A stretch of DNA of 64,000 nucleotides from Hirudo medicinalis (lineage: Eukaryota > Annelida > Clitellata > Hirudinida > Hirudinidae). Shown here piece after piece: positions 24,959-39,000 of the stretch; the stretch's first letter is position 1, and every line of letters begins with the position of its first letter. Made by a program: the position numbers and the translations under genes. The stretch covers positions 189,106 through 253,105 of the forward strand of contig MPNW01000048.1 in assembly GCA_011800805.1 (NCBI GenBank), read 5' to 3'. The notes below the pieces were generated by a model. That model saw only the letters and a program-made list of their open reading frames with translations, was not told the DNA's origin and did no database searches.

Positions 24959-27900
24959 TGTACAGAAGATCAACCAACTCGACGATTAATTGTTCGGCGT
25001 TCAATAATCACGCATTTCCGTATTTTCCAAATGGATTTATTGAGAGCATGGAATGCCAGGATGTAGTTTAATATTTGCTTTCACCGTTCTTCCATCCATT
25101 CATTCCATCGTTCTTGTGCATGACATGATGCTGTTTACTTTGGTCCACTGCATGTTTGCTGCCAAGAAACTCAGAACAAACGCAGATGTTGTGCACTGGT
25201 CACGTCGATTCTAAATTAACTCCAGTGGCATACGGTGGGGTTTGAGCGCCCAAGACAATTTAAAATTTTCACCCCTCATCAGCGGCTATCCATGTCCCAT
25301 GAGCTGTTATAATTCCAAATTTTGTTACTGTACTAGTTGTTTTCTAAATCTAAGCTATACTTGCAAATTTGTAATTTGGAGTTTTTGAAAATTAAAAAGA
25401 AAGAATTAAAACTATCAATTAATAAACTTAGTTTGTTGCTAATAATCATAAGAACAAATAAAATTTAACTTACAACTTGATCACTGGAATACTACAAACT
25501 AAAAATTTTTAAAAAGTTAACGGAGATTAACTTGCCTATTTACTAGATCCAGTAGGGTTGTGACTGAAAGAAAAAAAAGATCTGGACAAAGAATCTCGTA
25601 CATTTTCAAGAATAGGAAAATAACTTTTCTATATTTTAATTATTCCACTAGAAAATCTATCACTGGAAAACAACAGCAAGATACCAATCAAAATCCAAAA
25701 TTTTGGTCGCTGTCTGTTCCATTGAGCATCCGTCAAAGAAGGGAAAGAACACAAAAAGAAATTGCGAAAGTAACAAGTTTTAAACATCGCCCAACATCGA
25801 ATATCCGTTTATTCTGGAACTTATTCATTTAACTCGAGTTTGTTATTTTTTTGAAGAAACTGGAAGATTTCATAAAGTGAAGTTTCAGAAAATACCTAAA
25901 TAATTAAGTATTGCAAAATAGAATTCCATTCCATTTCAAGAGCTATACTATAGTAGTTCCTTCGGCATTTATTCCACCAGACTCACTACTCTAACTAAAC
26001 TCTAAAAAGCTTCAAAAAAACCCTGGTAAATACCATCCAACTAACTCTTACAGATGGGCGGAGTTATTAGTTTACTGTCAAAATCTACAATACTTGATGC
26101 TTATCAGAAGCCTTGTAGCAGCTTGAAGTTTCACAAAAAAGCATTAAACTCTGTGAGAAAGTTTTGGAATCAAGAACCATAGAGACTGGAAATTCCCAGA
26201 ACAAATCACTATGCAGAACTGGCAATCAAGTGCTTTCAAGATCTTTATGGCGTCTGTAAAAGCAAGGAGAAACTTCAGCTTAGATTTACAGAACGTAATA
26301 ACCGCATATTACGCTGTAATTGTGTTAAATACTCTGCGATCTTTTTCGTTGTGTAGCTGTGCGCACTTGTACAATTAAGTAAGTTTGTAATTGTGTAGGT
26401 TATGTTAGAGCAATAAACTGTTAAATGCTTCAAAACCCATGTAAATACCATCCAATTACAACATTAGAATTGAAAATGTTGCTTCTAAAATATTTTCATA
26501 TTTATCCTATACGTTTATATGGTAAAAAGAAATTTACGTTTGAGGTGACCTTTTTCAAAAACTAAATCAATTTAATGTTTTTTCATTACTTTTGAACAAA
26601 AGTTCATCGAATTATGACACAGGAATTTTGGGAGTTCCAAAAATGTCATAACCTAAAATCCACAAATATTATATTTTTTTATAAAACATTTTTTTCGCCC
26701 CCAAAAATCTTCTCCATTAGCCTCTCCTTTTAAATAACTTGACAAATAATAATTAGCAATAGTCATTAAGACTATAAATCAGTAAATAATTTGTAAAAAG
26801 GGGTTAAGTAAGCATTAGTTAAGAAAGGTTGTTAACTATAATTAAGTTCCTATGTTTTAAAATCGTCAACTCCTTGTGATATTAAATGTCCTCTTCATCA
26901 TCATTATATTATTTACATATTACATATTTATGTTGAGAACACAATTATAATAACTTTAATTATGATATAATTAAAATAAAATTCGCATATTATTGAATCA
27001 ATAAAAATTTAAAATTGTAATAAGTTTTCCGGGTTTCAATTAAGTTGAAAACAAGGAATTTTAATTATTGTAAAGTTTAATTCATTTCACGAGTTGATTT
27101 CCTTCCATAAAAACGCACCCCCAATTACGTCCTTGATTCTAGCACACACTTGTTGCTTGGGTTTTGCTAAGCCAAGCTTTGTCAAACATGAATTTCTTCA
27201 AAAAGTGATTCTCTTTTTGTTAAAATTCTGAATTTCATCAAATATTCAAGAAATACATCTTTGGGGAAAATGTTGACATAAGAAAATAGCTTTCTAATTA
27301 GAGTTTTCTTGTCGGTTCTATTATTAGGTTACATTCTATAAAGTGATTTCAAAATGTAATTTGCACAAATTTTCTTTGATTTGAGACGATTTTAATTAAG
27401 TCCTTGCAAACCCGCATGCATGTATATTCTGTTTGCACAAACAAATCAATTCAGTATTTGGTTATTTTTAAGAAGATAACCACTTATCAGCTAAGGGTGT
27501 TAGATCATTACTGACATACAATTTCAAAAGACATAGGCTACCCGCATTCAAGGAAATTACATCTAGACAAATCATCCATTCATTTATTTATTTCTTGAGA
27601 TCAAATTACAAAAAAAAAACTCATAAACCAAAATTCGAGTTTTTACACCCACAAAAAACTCCGATGATACTTCAAAGGCCGTCCGAAGGGACTATTGTTC
27701 ACGCTAATTGGGCCGCCCAAAAGCTACTAATAAGAACAAACAGGTTAATATAAAAATAAAAACGTTGAGGTGGTAATTGCAGAAATAAATTAATATTAAG
27801 CAGTATTGCGCAAATATGATTTATATAAACATATGTTATATACGCCTAAAAAAATTTGCCATTTAGAAAAGTTTGTCCGTTAATAATAAAAATTAAAAAT

Positions 27901-28620
27901 ATAAATTTAGCGTCGACACTTGGGCATATTTAAACACTGCAAGAGGTGAAAAAACTCCTCCAAATGGCGGGCTCATTTTAACAAAACATGTTTAAATGAA
28001 AATATTGAGCCGTTATGTTGTTAATATCTAAAAAAAAAGTAACATTTTCCCACGATGCTATGCTCATTACAATGATAGACTTTGTTTTAGGTTATACAAT
28101 GGCAGGTCAATCCAAAACGGACGATCTACAAATAAAATTGCAATTTTTTTCCAAACAAAGGCTTTACGAATAAAAGAAATTTGGTTATTTGTTTTGGATA
28201 AGGGTTATGTAGTCTGTAGTTTGTAATATATTGGTAATTATTTGGTTTTAATTTTAAAGAATTTTGGTTCTTGAGAAAATATAACATATAATATAGGTTG
28301 CTTATCAACAAGAGGATTTCGCAGTTTTTCTTCGTTTTGACAAAGGCCTCTTGACAAGTGTTGTCACGTCTGTTAGATGAGTCATTTTAGGCACTAAATT
28401 TAAATTGTGTTTATTATAGTTCAAAATTTGCGTTTATTTAAATTATTGCAAATAAATAATTCAATAATTTTAAGACAATATTAGTAATTGAGGGTTGCAC
28501 AACGTTTTGAAATAATTGCGTCTCAAAATGACCTATTTCTATATCCAATAGTAATTTTGCTCTAATTATATCTACGAATGAAAATAGAGTAAATTAGGTC
28601 ATAGAGAACTAAGCATGCCA

Positions 28621-29640
28621 TTTTGGAGAGTATAAATTGACGTCTCGTTGTGTGGTTGTCAGGGTGAGTCGAGTTTGGCTGGTGGTTGTTTTGTTGACTG
28701 CTCGCCGAGCAAGCGTTGAGAGATGATTGATTGGAAGTGGATCCTGTCCCACACGAAGTAAGGTTTCATCTTCGAGCTTACTTCGCTGTTCCGGGATCCT
28801 TTCATAGGGTCCCGGCTCACCTCGTCGGCCTAACGGCGGACCTCAGCGATCCCGCTATCGTCGTCAGACGCCTGGGATTGGTCCGCTGTGAAGCTGACCC
28901 CGAGTGACTTCTGTTGGATTTACGCTTTTTGCATCTTAATAGCGTATCCATCTGGAGGTTGGATTGGGGTCTCTTCACTTGCCGTTATTAGCGAGAGGTC
29001 CCGGAACAGCGAAGGGCTTGGGACTTGAGACTCTATTTGAGTGGGACAGGTTTCACATCTGGCCAATCGTTAGTTAATAGCGGCCGACACATAGCTTACC
29101 CGCTACTTATCGTTTAATGTGTTAGTCAGTAAGCTGATAAGCGCGAAGTGTCAACGGATGTTGAGTAACAAGATTACTTGTTACTGAACAAGATTACTTG
29201 TTACTGAGCGGGTATACCCGCCCAATTTGATAGCCATTGCACGTTGGACGTCCTAGACTACCCCCATTTGCACAAAAGGTTATACACCAATATCCTCCGC
29301 TAGAGGATCTAGAAAAATTGGTTGCTTGCTCATTATAGCTTGACGGTAGAAAGCGGTCGCCTACAGATACCTCGATTATTAGTTAATGCGTCATGTGCTA
29401 TATTAGTAATTAGCTGTACTGGTAAGTGGTGGTTAGTGCGTGGAACTGATAAGTAGTTCGCTTCTGGATGAGAGTAGTTTGGGGCGCTCAGAGAAGACAA
29501 CTACGGATTTGAGCGAATTGGTAGCCTTCGCAATAACAATAATGCGATTAGGTCCGATTTTTGCCGCTATGTTGAGTATGTATAGTCTACTTGTTTGCCA
29601 TGCCTGCCGTTGGGGTCCCACAAAGTCTGAATAATTTCAG
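28621..29640. other. GC-richer palindrome-rich island, unclassified (mobile element or structured RNA candidate)
   Basis: This roughly 1-kb stretch is visibly richer in GC than its AT-rich flanks and has no good ORF. A TATAAATT lies at 28631-28638. An imperfect 300-bp inverted repeat has arms at 28743-28796 and 28999-29050; matching parts are CCTGTCCCAC/GTGGGACAGG and CTTCGCTGTTCCGGGA with its complement. Within the left arm is a hairpin, CGAAGTAAG/CTTACTTCG. At 29167-29206 a 20-bp unit is exactly duplicated and forms AGTAACAAG-ATTA-CTTGTTACT hairpins. At 29208-29221 GCGGGTATACCCGC is a perfect palindrome. TTAGTTAAT recurs near 29,072 and 29,380. It could be a foldback or LTR-type element, or a structured non-coding RNA gene. 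I recognise no known family. Confidence 0.4.
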
Positions 29641-30187
29641 CTGTGAATAACTTAAGCCGCAAGCTCCGCAAATATAATGAAGACAAGAAAATATTTGTAA
29701 TGCGTCATACAGGAATTTGAAACTCAGATGTAGGACTTTTAATTCAATTTTTTTTAGGACCGAAATTATTAATATAAACACCGGTATTTAAACTTTGAAT
29801 TTGCAATTTCTGCAACATTTGCCTCACTAATTTTTTCAACTGACTCTCCACTCCATTTTTAATATGCACTCAAATGAATATTTGAATGAAACCCGAAATG
29901 GACAATAATTCGCCCCAAACATGCCTAAAGAATTCATTATTATTGTGAGCACACTACATCGTTATAAGATAAACTTTCCAAAGCCAATGTACAATACAAT
30001 CATGAATCACCTGAACTGGTTCAAATAGTTTAGTTGTAAGAAAAATTAACAATTAAATTGTCATATCCAGATGTAAATAAAAGCATCTGACATACATTTT
30101 ATGCTTATTCTCATTCCTGATATAACTGAACCAAAATCCTAGTGTCAAAAAATGCTTGCTGCCTGTTTAAACCAAGAAGCTAATACT

Positions 30188-33100
30188 CTATTGAAATGTA
30201 CCTAATTTGAACCCTCTGGGCATAAAATTATTATCATGGCCTTCGTCATTTGCTCCTCTCCTTTTTCTTTTCGAACCTGATCGTCTTTGAGAATTATTTT
30301 TGTTCTGCTTCCTTGGTGTTTTTGCATAGTTGGAGTTTTGTGAGTTGTTTGAGGCTTTACGTTGATTTGAAGTGGAATTCATTTCGCAAAAAAATTCTTG
30401 TTGTTGTGATTTCCGAACGGACCACCATTGCTTGGCAAGCTTTGGATTATTGTCTTTTGCTTCTGAAATTAAAGAATGTGTTGTTTCAAGTATATTCATG
30501 ACGAACTATATCGACGAAGATCAAACAATTTTCCAATTTAAGTCAGTGTTGTTGATGCACATGGTTTCTATAATCACCTTGCATTTTCATCTTCAACATC
30601 GTCTTCTTTTCTTTTCTGGCTTGTTTTTTCCTGGCCTTCTTCATTTGTTTATTACCATAGTAAGAATTTTGGAGTTCAGATTCATTTGTCATGTATGAAT
30701 CTATTTGTCTTTCTGGAGATGCATCCAGGTCAAAGCTTTAAAATCAGGAACACGATGATAATCATCTTTTCAACAACAGAATTTTAGTTGCCAAAAATTT
30801 GATTTAATGATAAAATTTTTGGATTTGATTGAGCATAAAAGAGCACCAAAAATTTTTTTAATCAACACTTGAACCACTAACAGTCTCCAATAGACTAAAT
30901 AATATCTAACTAATAATAACAAATAATTTAAAACTTGTGAAGAAAGCAAATGAACATTCAAACCTTCTGGGTGGACTGATTGGGGAGAGAAAGCTAAAGA
31001 CCTTACTCTTTTGTCTGGAATTGGAAGGAGTGCTGTTGACGGAATCATTCGTAACTTGTCTCGGGAACAAACCAGGCTCGATTAACTTTGGAATCTTATT
31101 ACGAGAGTTAAGATTTAAAGGCGTTGACGAGCAAGCTTGATTACACCCAGAAAAAGACAGATCCATTAAAGGCAAAATGTTTGCATATTTAGCAGATTGA
31201 GGTCTTTTCCCCGAATTATCAATTTTGTCAAACATTGGTGAAGCAACATCACAATCCATCCAGTCATTCTTTTTCTGAGACGTCTCCCTCCTTTGGAATG
31301 AATCACTTTCACTTCTTTGAGATTTTGTGCTTCTGTGGGAGTTATTAATTACTCTGGTAATAACGCAATCATCATCATCATCCACATGGGATTTCAAACT
31401 GTTGTTAATGTGCGATTTTGCTTTTTTATCATTTTGTAGCATCCTTTCAGACTTCTTGTCTAATTCTCTCCTGGATCTGTCCCTATGTGATTTATGATTT
31501 ATTCCTGCAAAACCATCAAAATGTAATTACATATTTAAAGGATTTTAGTAAACATAATTATTAATTAATTTAAAAAATTGAGTAAGCTCCTTACCTTTAT
31601 CACCTTGTTCATCACTAGCATCATATTTAAATATGTAAGGAGTGCAAACTGATTGAAATTTATCCATTCTTGACACTTGGCATGCCTGCACACAACACAA
31701 AAAAGATCATTACAAGACTGCATAAAACTAAAATGTTTTTATTTACATGTCCGAAGTGACCCATATCACCGCAATTATAACAGCTTCTGATTTTATCTCT
31801 CTTCTCGTTCCCTTTCTTCATCGACCTACTTGCCCGCAAAATATTCCCATTGGAAATTGTCAAATGGTATTGTCTCCAAGTGTCTGGACACCTCTAAAAC
31901 CAGAGAAATTTGCTTTAATCTTAATTGAAATCTTTAACGAGATTCAGATCTTAAATTCAACACGAGATCATAAATCGAGCAACTGAGAAAATGATTCAAC
32001 AAAACCTCTTCATAATGCCCCCTGCATGCACATCTTTTACATCGGTCATGGTAGGAAGCCACCCTCTCTTCACATTCCCTGGCCGAGTGGCCTGGTTGGT
32101 CACATTTGAAGCATAATTGAAAAGGACAGTTCCTGTGTAGATGCCCAGCTTCACTGCAAAGAATGCACCTGGACAATTTCTGATGAATAACAAAACACTC
32201 GCTGAAACCTCAGTGAAATGACATTTACTTGAATATATATATATATACATATAAGTAAATAACAAATTAAAGACAAATTGTGCATGCAAGTTAGCTTTAG
32301 AGGGTGCATGAGACACTAAAGGAACGACGGCGCTGTGGAATGTTTGTAACTGAGCCACAAGCACCCTCAGTCGCATAAATGATCAATATAGTGCTTCTGA
32401 CACTGTAAATGGAACTATTTCTCTTCAAAACTTAAAAGAATAATACATTGGTATTGCAACAGAAGAAAATATGAGTTGTAATTCAGAGTTGCTCACTTTT
32501 GGTCTTGGACAAAGATAAGTGTGGTGACCTCTCTCGTTGCAGTTTGCACACCGAACCTTTTTCATCAAGTTGTGGAATCGTGGTGCAGAGTTACTTGACT
32601 GTCCAACAATGTCAGAAGTGCTTATGTTCCAAGAATTGTCATCTAAAAATTATTAAATAATGTTTGCAAGACAGCATTGCTGTTGTGATATCTATATATC
32701 TAATAGATATACAGTAGAAAATATATAAGAAATTCAAACTCCTTTAGCTGAGGAAGTAAAACATCTATGATCAAAATTATGAATATTATTGCAAAGAATC
32801 AATCCTCTCCATCAATCTTTATGAATTAGTGAGTGTCACTAGAAAAGATCCAGTCACACTTACAATAACTGTTGAGGGATCAAAGGTTAATTAAAATATT
32901 TTTTATCCATTACCTTGAGTTCAAGTCTGCCATATATTTCGTGCAATAACTTAGTCTTTCACAAATAATTGTGGCAGGAGCCAAATTAAGGAAAACAACA
33001 AGTAACTATTACCTGGTAAACTATCAAGTATCCTTGACAATGTGATATCTTCTTTTGACAGTGAGTGGCTGGCAATGTTGACATCAATGTTCCCATTGTC

Positions 33101-33694
33101 AGATTCTTCACTGTCACTTTCTTCTCCATTTGCTGAATCGTCACAACTCTCTGATACAACAATATATTCACTGGATGCATCAGATGCCAGACCATCCTTA
33201 GTGTTATTCTCTGCAACGAAAGCCTTAAGGTCATTCATTGTTAGGCCAGCATCCTCAACAATTTCTTTCAAAGACTGATTCTTGTTATTCTTTGCCTTTT
33301 TGAGCTCAGAACTTGAAATCACATCATCTGAAATCTGATTTATGCAAGAAGCTTCATTCCTCGCGTCTTTTTTTAGTTGTTCGTTGTAGTGTTTATGTCT
33401 CTTACTCGATTGCGGAGTTTTCTCATTTTTATTACCTCGTTTTCTCTTTTTGTCCACTGTTTCTGTGACGCATGACGTCGATGATTTGTTAAAGGAAGAA
33501 GATTCTCTAATGCTTGAACTCAAAAAGATGTTCTGAGAGTTAGCCATCCTGTCAAATTCTGCATCATACGCTTCTTGGTACAATTCCTCCTGAATACGTT
33601 GATACTCAACGTGGTCATCTTGTGGCATTGCCGAAATCAACGAATCGGGATCATTGTAATAGTCTTCACCGTCGTCATCATAAAAGTCATCCAT
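30188..33694 (-). CDS. ZCCHC7: ZCCHC7/AIR-type zinc-knuckle protein (TRAMP-like complex), 8 exons
   Basis: ZCCHC7, orthologous to yeast Air1/2, is the RNA-binding subunit that joins a non-canonical poly(A) polymerase and the MTR4 helicase to mark nuclear RNAs for exosome decay. CDS exons are 33013-33694, 32497-32642, 32006-32179, 31747-31893, 31595-31685, 30964-31504, 30578-30735 and 30188-30462, all phase-consistent, giving 737 aa. Five C-X2-C-X4-H-X4-C knuckles are intact: C259-C272, C281-C294, C299-C312, C323-C336 and C372-C385. The linker after knuckle 4 reads PDTWRQYHLT, nearly identical to human WRQYHLT and diagnostic of this protein. The N-terminal 227 residues are acidic and Ser-rich. 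The C-terminus is basic (RKKQARKEKK, GSKRKRRG). It is longer than human ZCCHC7 because of the Ser-rich exon 6. The final exon is read to its in-frame stop; an additional 3' exon cannot be excluded. Confidence 0.93.
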
Positions 33695-36098
33695 AATTAA
33701 CTGCCCTCAAAATGTTGATAATAATGTTAATAAACAAGCATTTAATTACAACAGTAGAATAAAAGAACTATTTATACCTATGCTAAAAACACGTTCCGGG
33801 CGATAATGAGTCGCACAGATACTAATAAGGATTAGGTTAAATTGCACTGAATCATTTATTTTAAAATAATAATAGTAAAACAAATTTTTTAAAATATCCA
33901 AATAAATCTTAATATCAAAAAATTTGTAATAGTTATAGACAGCACTTAACCTTAAACCAAAAGTCTCGGACTAATAAAATGGACTTCTAGTAAAGAGCCG
34001 CCCAATGACATTCCTAAACTCAGATATTCACAAATGCTACTTTTACAGTCGCTATCCAAGGAGGCCGTAGTTCAGACGACCTCCGCTAATCCGCCAGAAA
34101 CACCACAGATTTAAACCCGCATTCAAAACACCACAAACCGAAATGTTGTCAATTACATTTATGTTGCTATTCTTGATCTCAAGACCTCAGTGGCTACGAA
34201 TTCCTGAACCACAAAAGTAAAACATTAGGAAATGAACAAATGCTTAGTTTTTGTATTGATTTTCAATTTATTAGATTTCTGTTTATAGAAAGAAATAATT
34301 AGATTCTTCTGAGTAATTAACTTAAGGTGAAAGCATCTAACGTAACTGCGACGTCTAAGCTAACGTCTGGTAATCCTTAAAAAAATACTTCGATAACAAT
34401 CTACAGAGAATTAAGGTAGATGTAGAAATTATCTTATGAGCGCGGACCAAATGCTGATAATTGTTACAAAAATACAACAAGACTACCAAAGATATATCAT
34501 ATGAAGATACTTGTTTATGGGAAGTTTATAAGACGAAAGCAGAGGCTAGTCAGGAGTCTGAATGTTAATTAAAAATCTGAACATGAACCACAGATCATCT
34601 TGCTTAACCTATGAGAGATTTAAAATGCAGCAAACTCTAGAGACAGCAATAATATAAATAATAATCGTGCAAATAAAATTAACAACGCCAAAAATACCAA
34701 CAACAATTGTAATGACAAGACGACAAGTGTAATAATAAATATTCAAGCCAGTATAACAGATGCTCAGGATTGTATGGCGATTATTTAAAAATAAATAAAG
34801 ACAAACAAAGGATTGAAGAAAACTGACAAAGAAAGACTAGCTCCCACAAGCAGTTCTCCATGGAAACAAAATGAAACAAATCGACGAAATACCATGGCAG
34901 AATTGCAAAGTCATTCAGAAAGGATTGCCGGGGTCAGAGGTTGAAAAATGAAATGAAATCCAAAATGGGAAACAGAACTGATCTAAAACAGGAGAATAAA
35001 GAAAGAGTCACCAATTGATACGTAACTATCAAGTACAAAACCAACAACAATCAAACAAACAATAAATCCTTAAACAAACTGGCAAACAGTTCACGACCAC
35101 AGAAACGATCGGCATGAATGTTACAAGTTCACAAGCGAGTGATGGAAGAGAAAAAAAAGATAAAGAAATATCAAATAACTAACCAAGCAGTTGCATAATT
35201 TATAAACATACCCACAGCAACAACAATGCAGAATTTTGTACATTCCAGACAGTGTACATGTATGTACAAATGCTTTAAACGAGGCAAATGAGCATGCTAG
35301 TCATCATTATCAACATAATCACCAGCATTCCTCTTCATCTTCCCATCAATAAGCACCCATCAAGAAGAAAAGACATGAAGACATTTTGGAGGAGTTTGTG
35401 ATAAAATAAAGCACGTCCAATTCCTAAATTATGCAGAAATACAAATTGGCCTGAGGTGGAATTAGAGAAATAATTTTGCAATTCATCTGCTTTAAACAAG
35501 TAGGGGCTAGGAAGGCAAAGAATATGGTAGAGTGAGTAAAAAATGATATCTTTGAAAAAATAGCTAGGTGAGTGAGAAATAATGATAATTGATAATAATG
35601 ATAATTGACAGTAAGCAAGTAATGATATTGGTATTTGTTGTGATGCCATCACTAATAACCATGATAAGGGCTGCTTTCACCACAGCCATCATTGAAAGAT
35701 GTGACGTCATGTTTGTACTGACGGGTGATAACATCAACATCATCTGATGTCATGACAGTTCAATCTACAGTACAGCAGCAGGAGCAAGAAAGTACACCGA
35801 TAAAAGGAAGAATACATCAAACATACTTTAATACATTCTAGATCTGGCTTAACAACAATGGTGATAGTGATGAGAACATTAATAAATAAAATATCAAAAT
35901 ACTCAGCAACACACCAGGGTGGAGACAGATGGAGTGAACTTGATGAACGAGGACAGAACAAAGCAGATGGCATAGAAATCAATCATAAAAAACACTCAGC
36001 CATCAACTGATGGAATTCTTGATTATATAAGAATTGTTTTCTGGATATTTCAGCCAAACTCTGTTGCGGTGAATCGTACGCCGTGCTTCTCTGCGTGT
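33695..36098. other. Intergenic space between ZCCHC7 and the MAP4K4-type gene
   Basis: About 2.4 kb with no supported exon. It holds the ZCCHC7 promoter side and the 3' UTR of the minus-strand kinase gene. A short stretch at about 34,065-34,105 contains, on the minus strand, CTGGCGGATTAGCGG, which is shared with the dispersed repeat at 3.07-3.28 kb. Confidence 0.4.
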
Positions 36099-39000
36099 CT
36101 ACCAGTTGTTCAAACCTGGCTTGTTGAGGGTCATAAAGTAGATCTGACAGGCTGATCCTGTGCTCCTCATGGATGAGAAGAACACCTAAAAAAATGTAGG
36201 ATAAAAAATATATTACTTCTTGAGAAACATAGTACTTAAATATAGAACGGACACATAACACAGCAGGTATTATAATATTTTGGAATCAAAAACTGCATGA
36301 ATTGTAATTTAAATGGAACAACATTAATTGAAAATAATAAAAACCTTGTCATTCCTCTCACAGAGGAACTTGAGCTTTTGTGCCTTCCTATGCATGAAGA
36401 CTCCGTCGAGGTGCCCTGTTTCAGAGGCTCGGATCTCGATGGCCTTGTGCCCCCAGCCCATGATTTGACCGGTTGAAATGAAGGCTTTGAATCATCATCA
36501 CCATGCTCTCAATTAATTGATTAATTGGCTTAATTAACTAATAATTTATTTTGTTGTAAATTAGGCAACTCAATTATTCAGTTAGTGTTTAGATTATTGT
36601 ACCTAAATTCTGGATTTTTTAAAATTTCTTTGTCAGATAGAATGTGAGATTGATTGTGATTAGCCATGAAAGTACACATACATCAACATCAACTTAATCA
36701 TTAAATTGAAGAATATCAGCCATAAGTGAGGAGGCTGAGTAAGTAAGTCACTGAATAAAAACTCCAGGTAAGTCATTGAAAAGAAACTCCAGGTAAGTCA
36801 TTGACAAGAAACTCCAGGTAAGTCATTAAATAGATGCTCCATACTCACCGACAGATGTTGGAGATTCCCCCCACTGAAGTACCACATTTTTAGTGACCCT
36901 GCCATTTGTGTCTACATAGACTCCTTCATCTGAAATGATGAAGTTGATGTATGCTTTCTTGATGATAATGATTATGATGAAGTTGAGGAGAATGAGTAAT
37001 CCTTATTTCTGGCAGAAGCGTACCACCGCATTGAAGAGAATAATTATGAATTTATATTTATCAATGATAATAATAAAGCAGATGTGACAGATGAAAACTG
37101 ATATCAAAAACAACTGAAATGAAATTATGTAAGATTCTATTTAAAAATCAGCAACGTCTTTCTGTAACTTTTAAAAATAATTCCTATATTTTTCTTATTT
37201 TGTAAATGTAATGAAATACCAATTAATTACCTGCAATTGTAATAATAAAATATATTGCATAAAGAGATAATATCTGTCATCATTTCATACTCACTGTCAT
37301 AGCAGAGGAGCAGTTGCATGCCATCGGAATTTGGGAGAATCACGATGGCGTTCGGTGTAATGGGTCCTTGAGACTGGAAGGATGAAAGGAGTTGAAATGA
37401 ATAAAATGCCAACACATGAACGACTGCATAAATTCAAACGGCCTGTGATGGATGCCGTGGTGTACGTTCGTGCAAATTCGCGAGCATAAATAAATCGCAA
37501 AGAAATAATCCTAAAAAATATTTCAGAGAGAAAGGAAATTGCAGATTAATGAGTGCAAAATAACAAACAAAATTATTTAGAATGAAAAATTTAAAATATA
37601 ATCAATTTTTTTTTACTGTGATCAAATCAACAAAAAAATGGATTTATTTTCTCTGATCATTTGCATGATGAACAGCACAAATTTTTAATCAAACATTTCC
37701 TAATTTCTCAGCACAATTTCATCAACAACAATACTTGTTCAATAAATATATCCTTTCTTAAATTTTTTAAATAAATTTAAATGTAAATTCTTAAGTTTTT
37801 ATTATTATTATTATTATTATTAATTATTAATTAGGTACTCCCACAATGCAAATGATTCAGGTAGAAGTAGGTAATAAGCAAGCAACATTTTAGAAGGACA
37901 TTTCTTCAAAACTTAAAGAAGATGAGAAGAACCTTAAGTTCATCAAGAAAATAAAACATTATTCGAAAATTCAGTTACAATATGAAGGCAGTTTTGATTA
38001 ACGTAATTTGTCATTACGTTATAAAATGTGATAAAAGTCATAAGTGATGTGGGGAACGCATTCGTTCTTAAGTCCGAGACGATTAAATATTTATTAATTC
38101 AGTAATTTATTTATTGCAATCATGTAATGCAATCGACTCTTTTAACATAAAATAAGGCAATTTATTGCAACAAAAAAGTGAGAACTCAAGAGTTTTAACA
38201 GAAATTATTGATACAATTATTATTGATATAATTGTTAAATTATTGATGTAATTATTATTGATATAATTGTTAAATTATTGATGTAATTATTATTGATATA
38301 ATTGTTAAATTATTGACGTAATTATTATTGATATAATTGTTAAATTATTGACGTAATTATTATTGATATAATTGTTAAATTATTGATGTAATTATTATTG
38401 ATATAATTGTTAAATTATTGATGTAATTATTATTGATATAATTGTTAAATTATTGATGTAATTATTATTGATATAATTGNNNNNNNNNNNNNNNNNNNNN
38501 NNNNNNNNNNNNNNNNNNNNNNNNNNNNNNNNNNNNNNNNNNNNNNNNNNNNNNNNNNNNNNNNNNNNNNNNNNNNNNNNNNNNNNNNNNNNNNNNNNNN
38601 NNNNNNNNNNNNNNNNNNNNNNNNNNNNNNNNNNNNNNNNNNNNNNNNNNNNNNNNNNNNNNNNNNNNNNNNNNNNNNNNNNNNNNNNNNNNNNNNNNNN
38701 NNNNNNNNNNNNNNNNNNNNNNNNNNNNNNNNNNNNNNNNNNNNNNNNNNNNNNNNNNNNNNNNNNNNNNNNNNNNNNNNNNNNNNNNNNNNNNNNNNNN
38801 NNNNNNNNNNNNNNNNNNNNNNNNNNNNNNNNNNNNNNNNNNNNNNNNNNNNNNNNNNNNNNNNNNNNNNNNNNNTGTTAAATTATTGATGTAATTATTA
38901 TTGATATAATTGTTAAATTATTGATGTAATTATTATTGATATAATTGTTAAATTATTGAGTAATTATTATTGATATAATTGTTAAATTATTGACGTAATT

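Larger units (their letters stand above)
21754..30187. other. ATOH8 upstream region and large intergenic interval
   Basis: No coding gene is supported between the ATOH8 promoter and ZCCHC7. The interval holds CAT/CGT microsatellites at 22246-22302 and 23573-23622, a CAT run at about 23717-23740, a TGATG pentamer array, a TCAACAWC octamer array and long AT-rich sequence from 25.3 to 28.6 kb. The palindrome-rich island then follows. A stretch at about 25,222-25,290 begins CAGTGGCATACGGTGGGG and may be a transposon remnant. Confidence 0.45.

Noticed and set aside
24701..25071. Two overlapping 114-121 aa Asn/Thr/Ser/Gln-rich frames
   Set aside because: Both are readings of the octamer minisatellite in different frames.
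31996..32376. 126-aa minus-strand frame overlapping ZCCHC7 exon 3
   Set aside because: Shadow of the zinc-knuckle exon in another frame.
35983..36261. 92-aa minus-strand frame over the last kinase exon
   Set aside because: Wrong frame; the correct one gives [15 protein letters not shown] and a stop at 36099-36101.
38477..38881. 134-aa frame of unknown residues
   Set aside because: It is the assembly gap.
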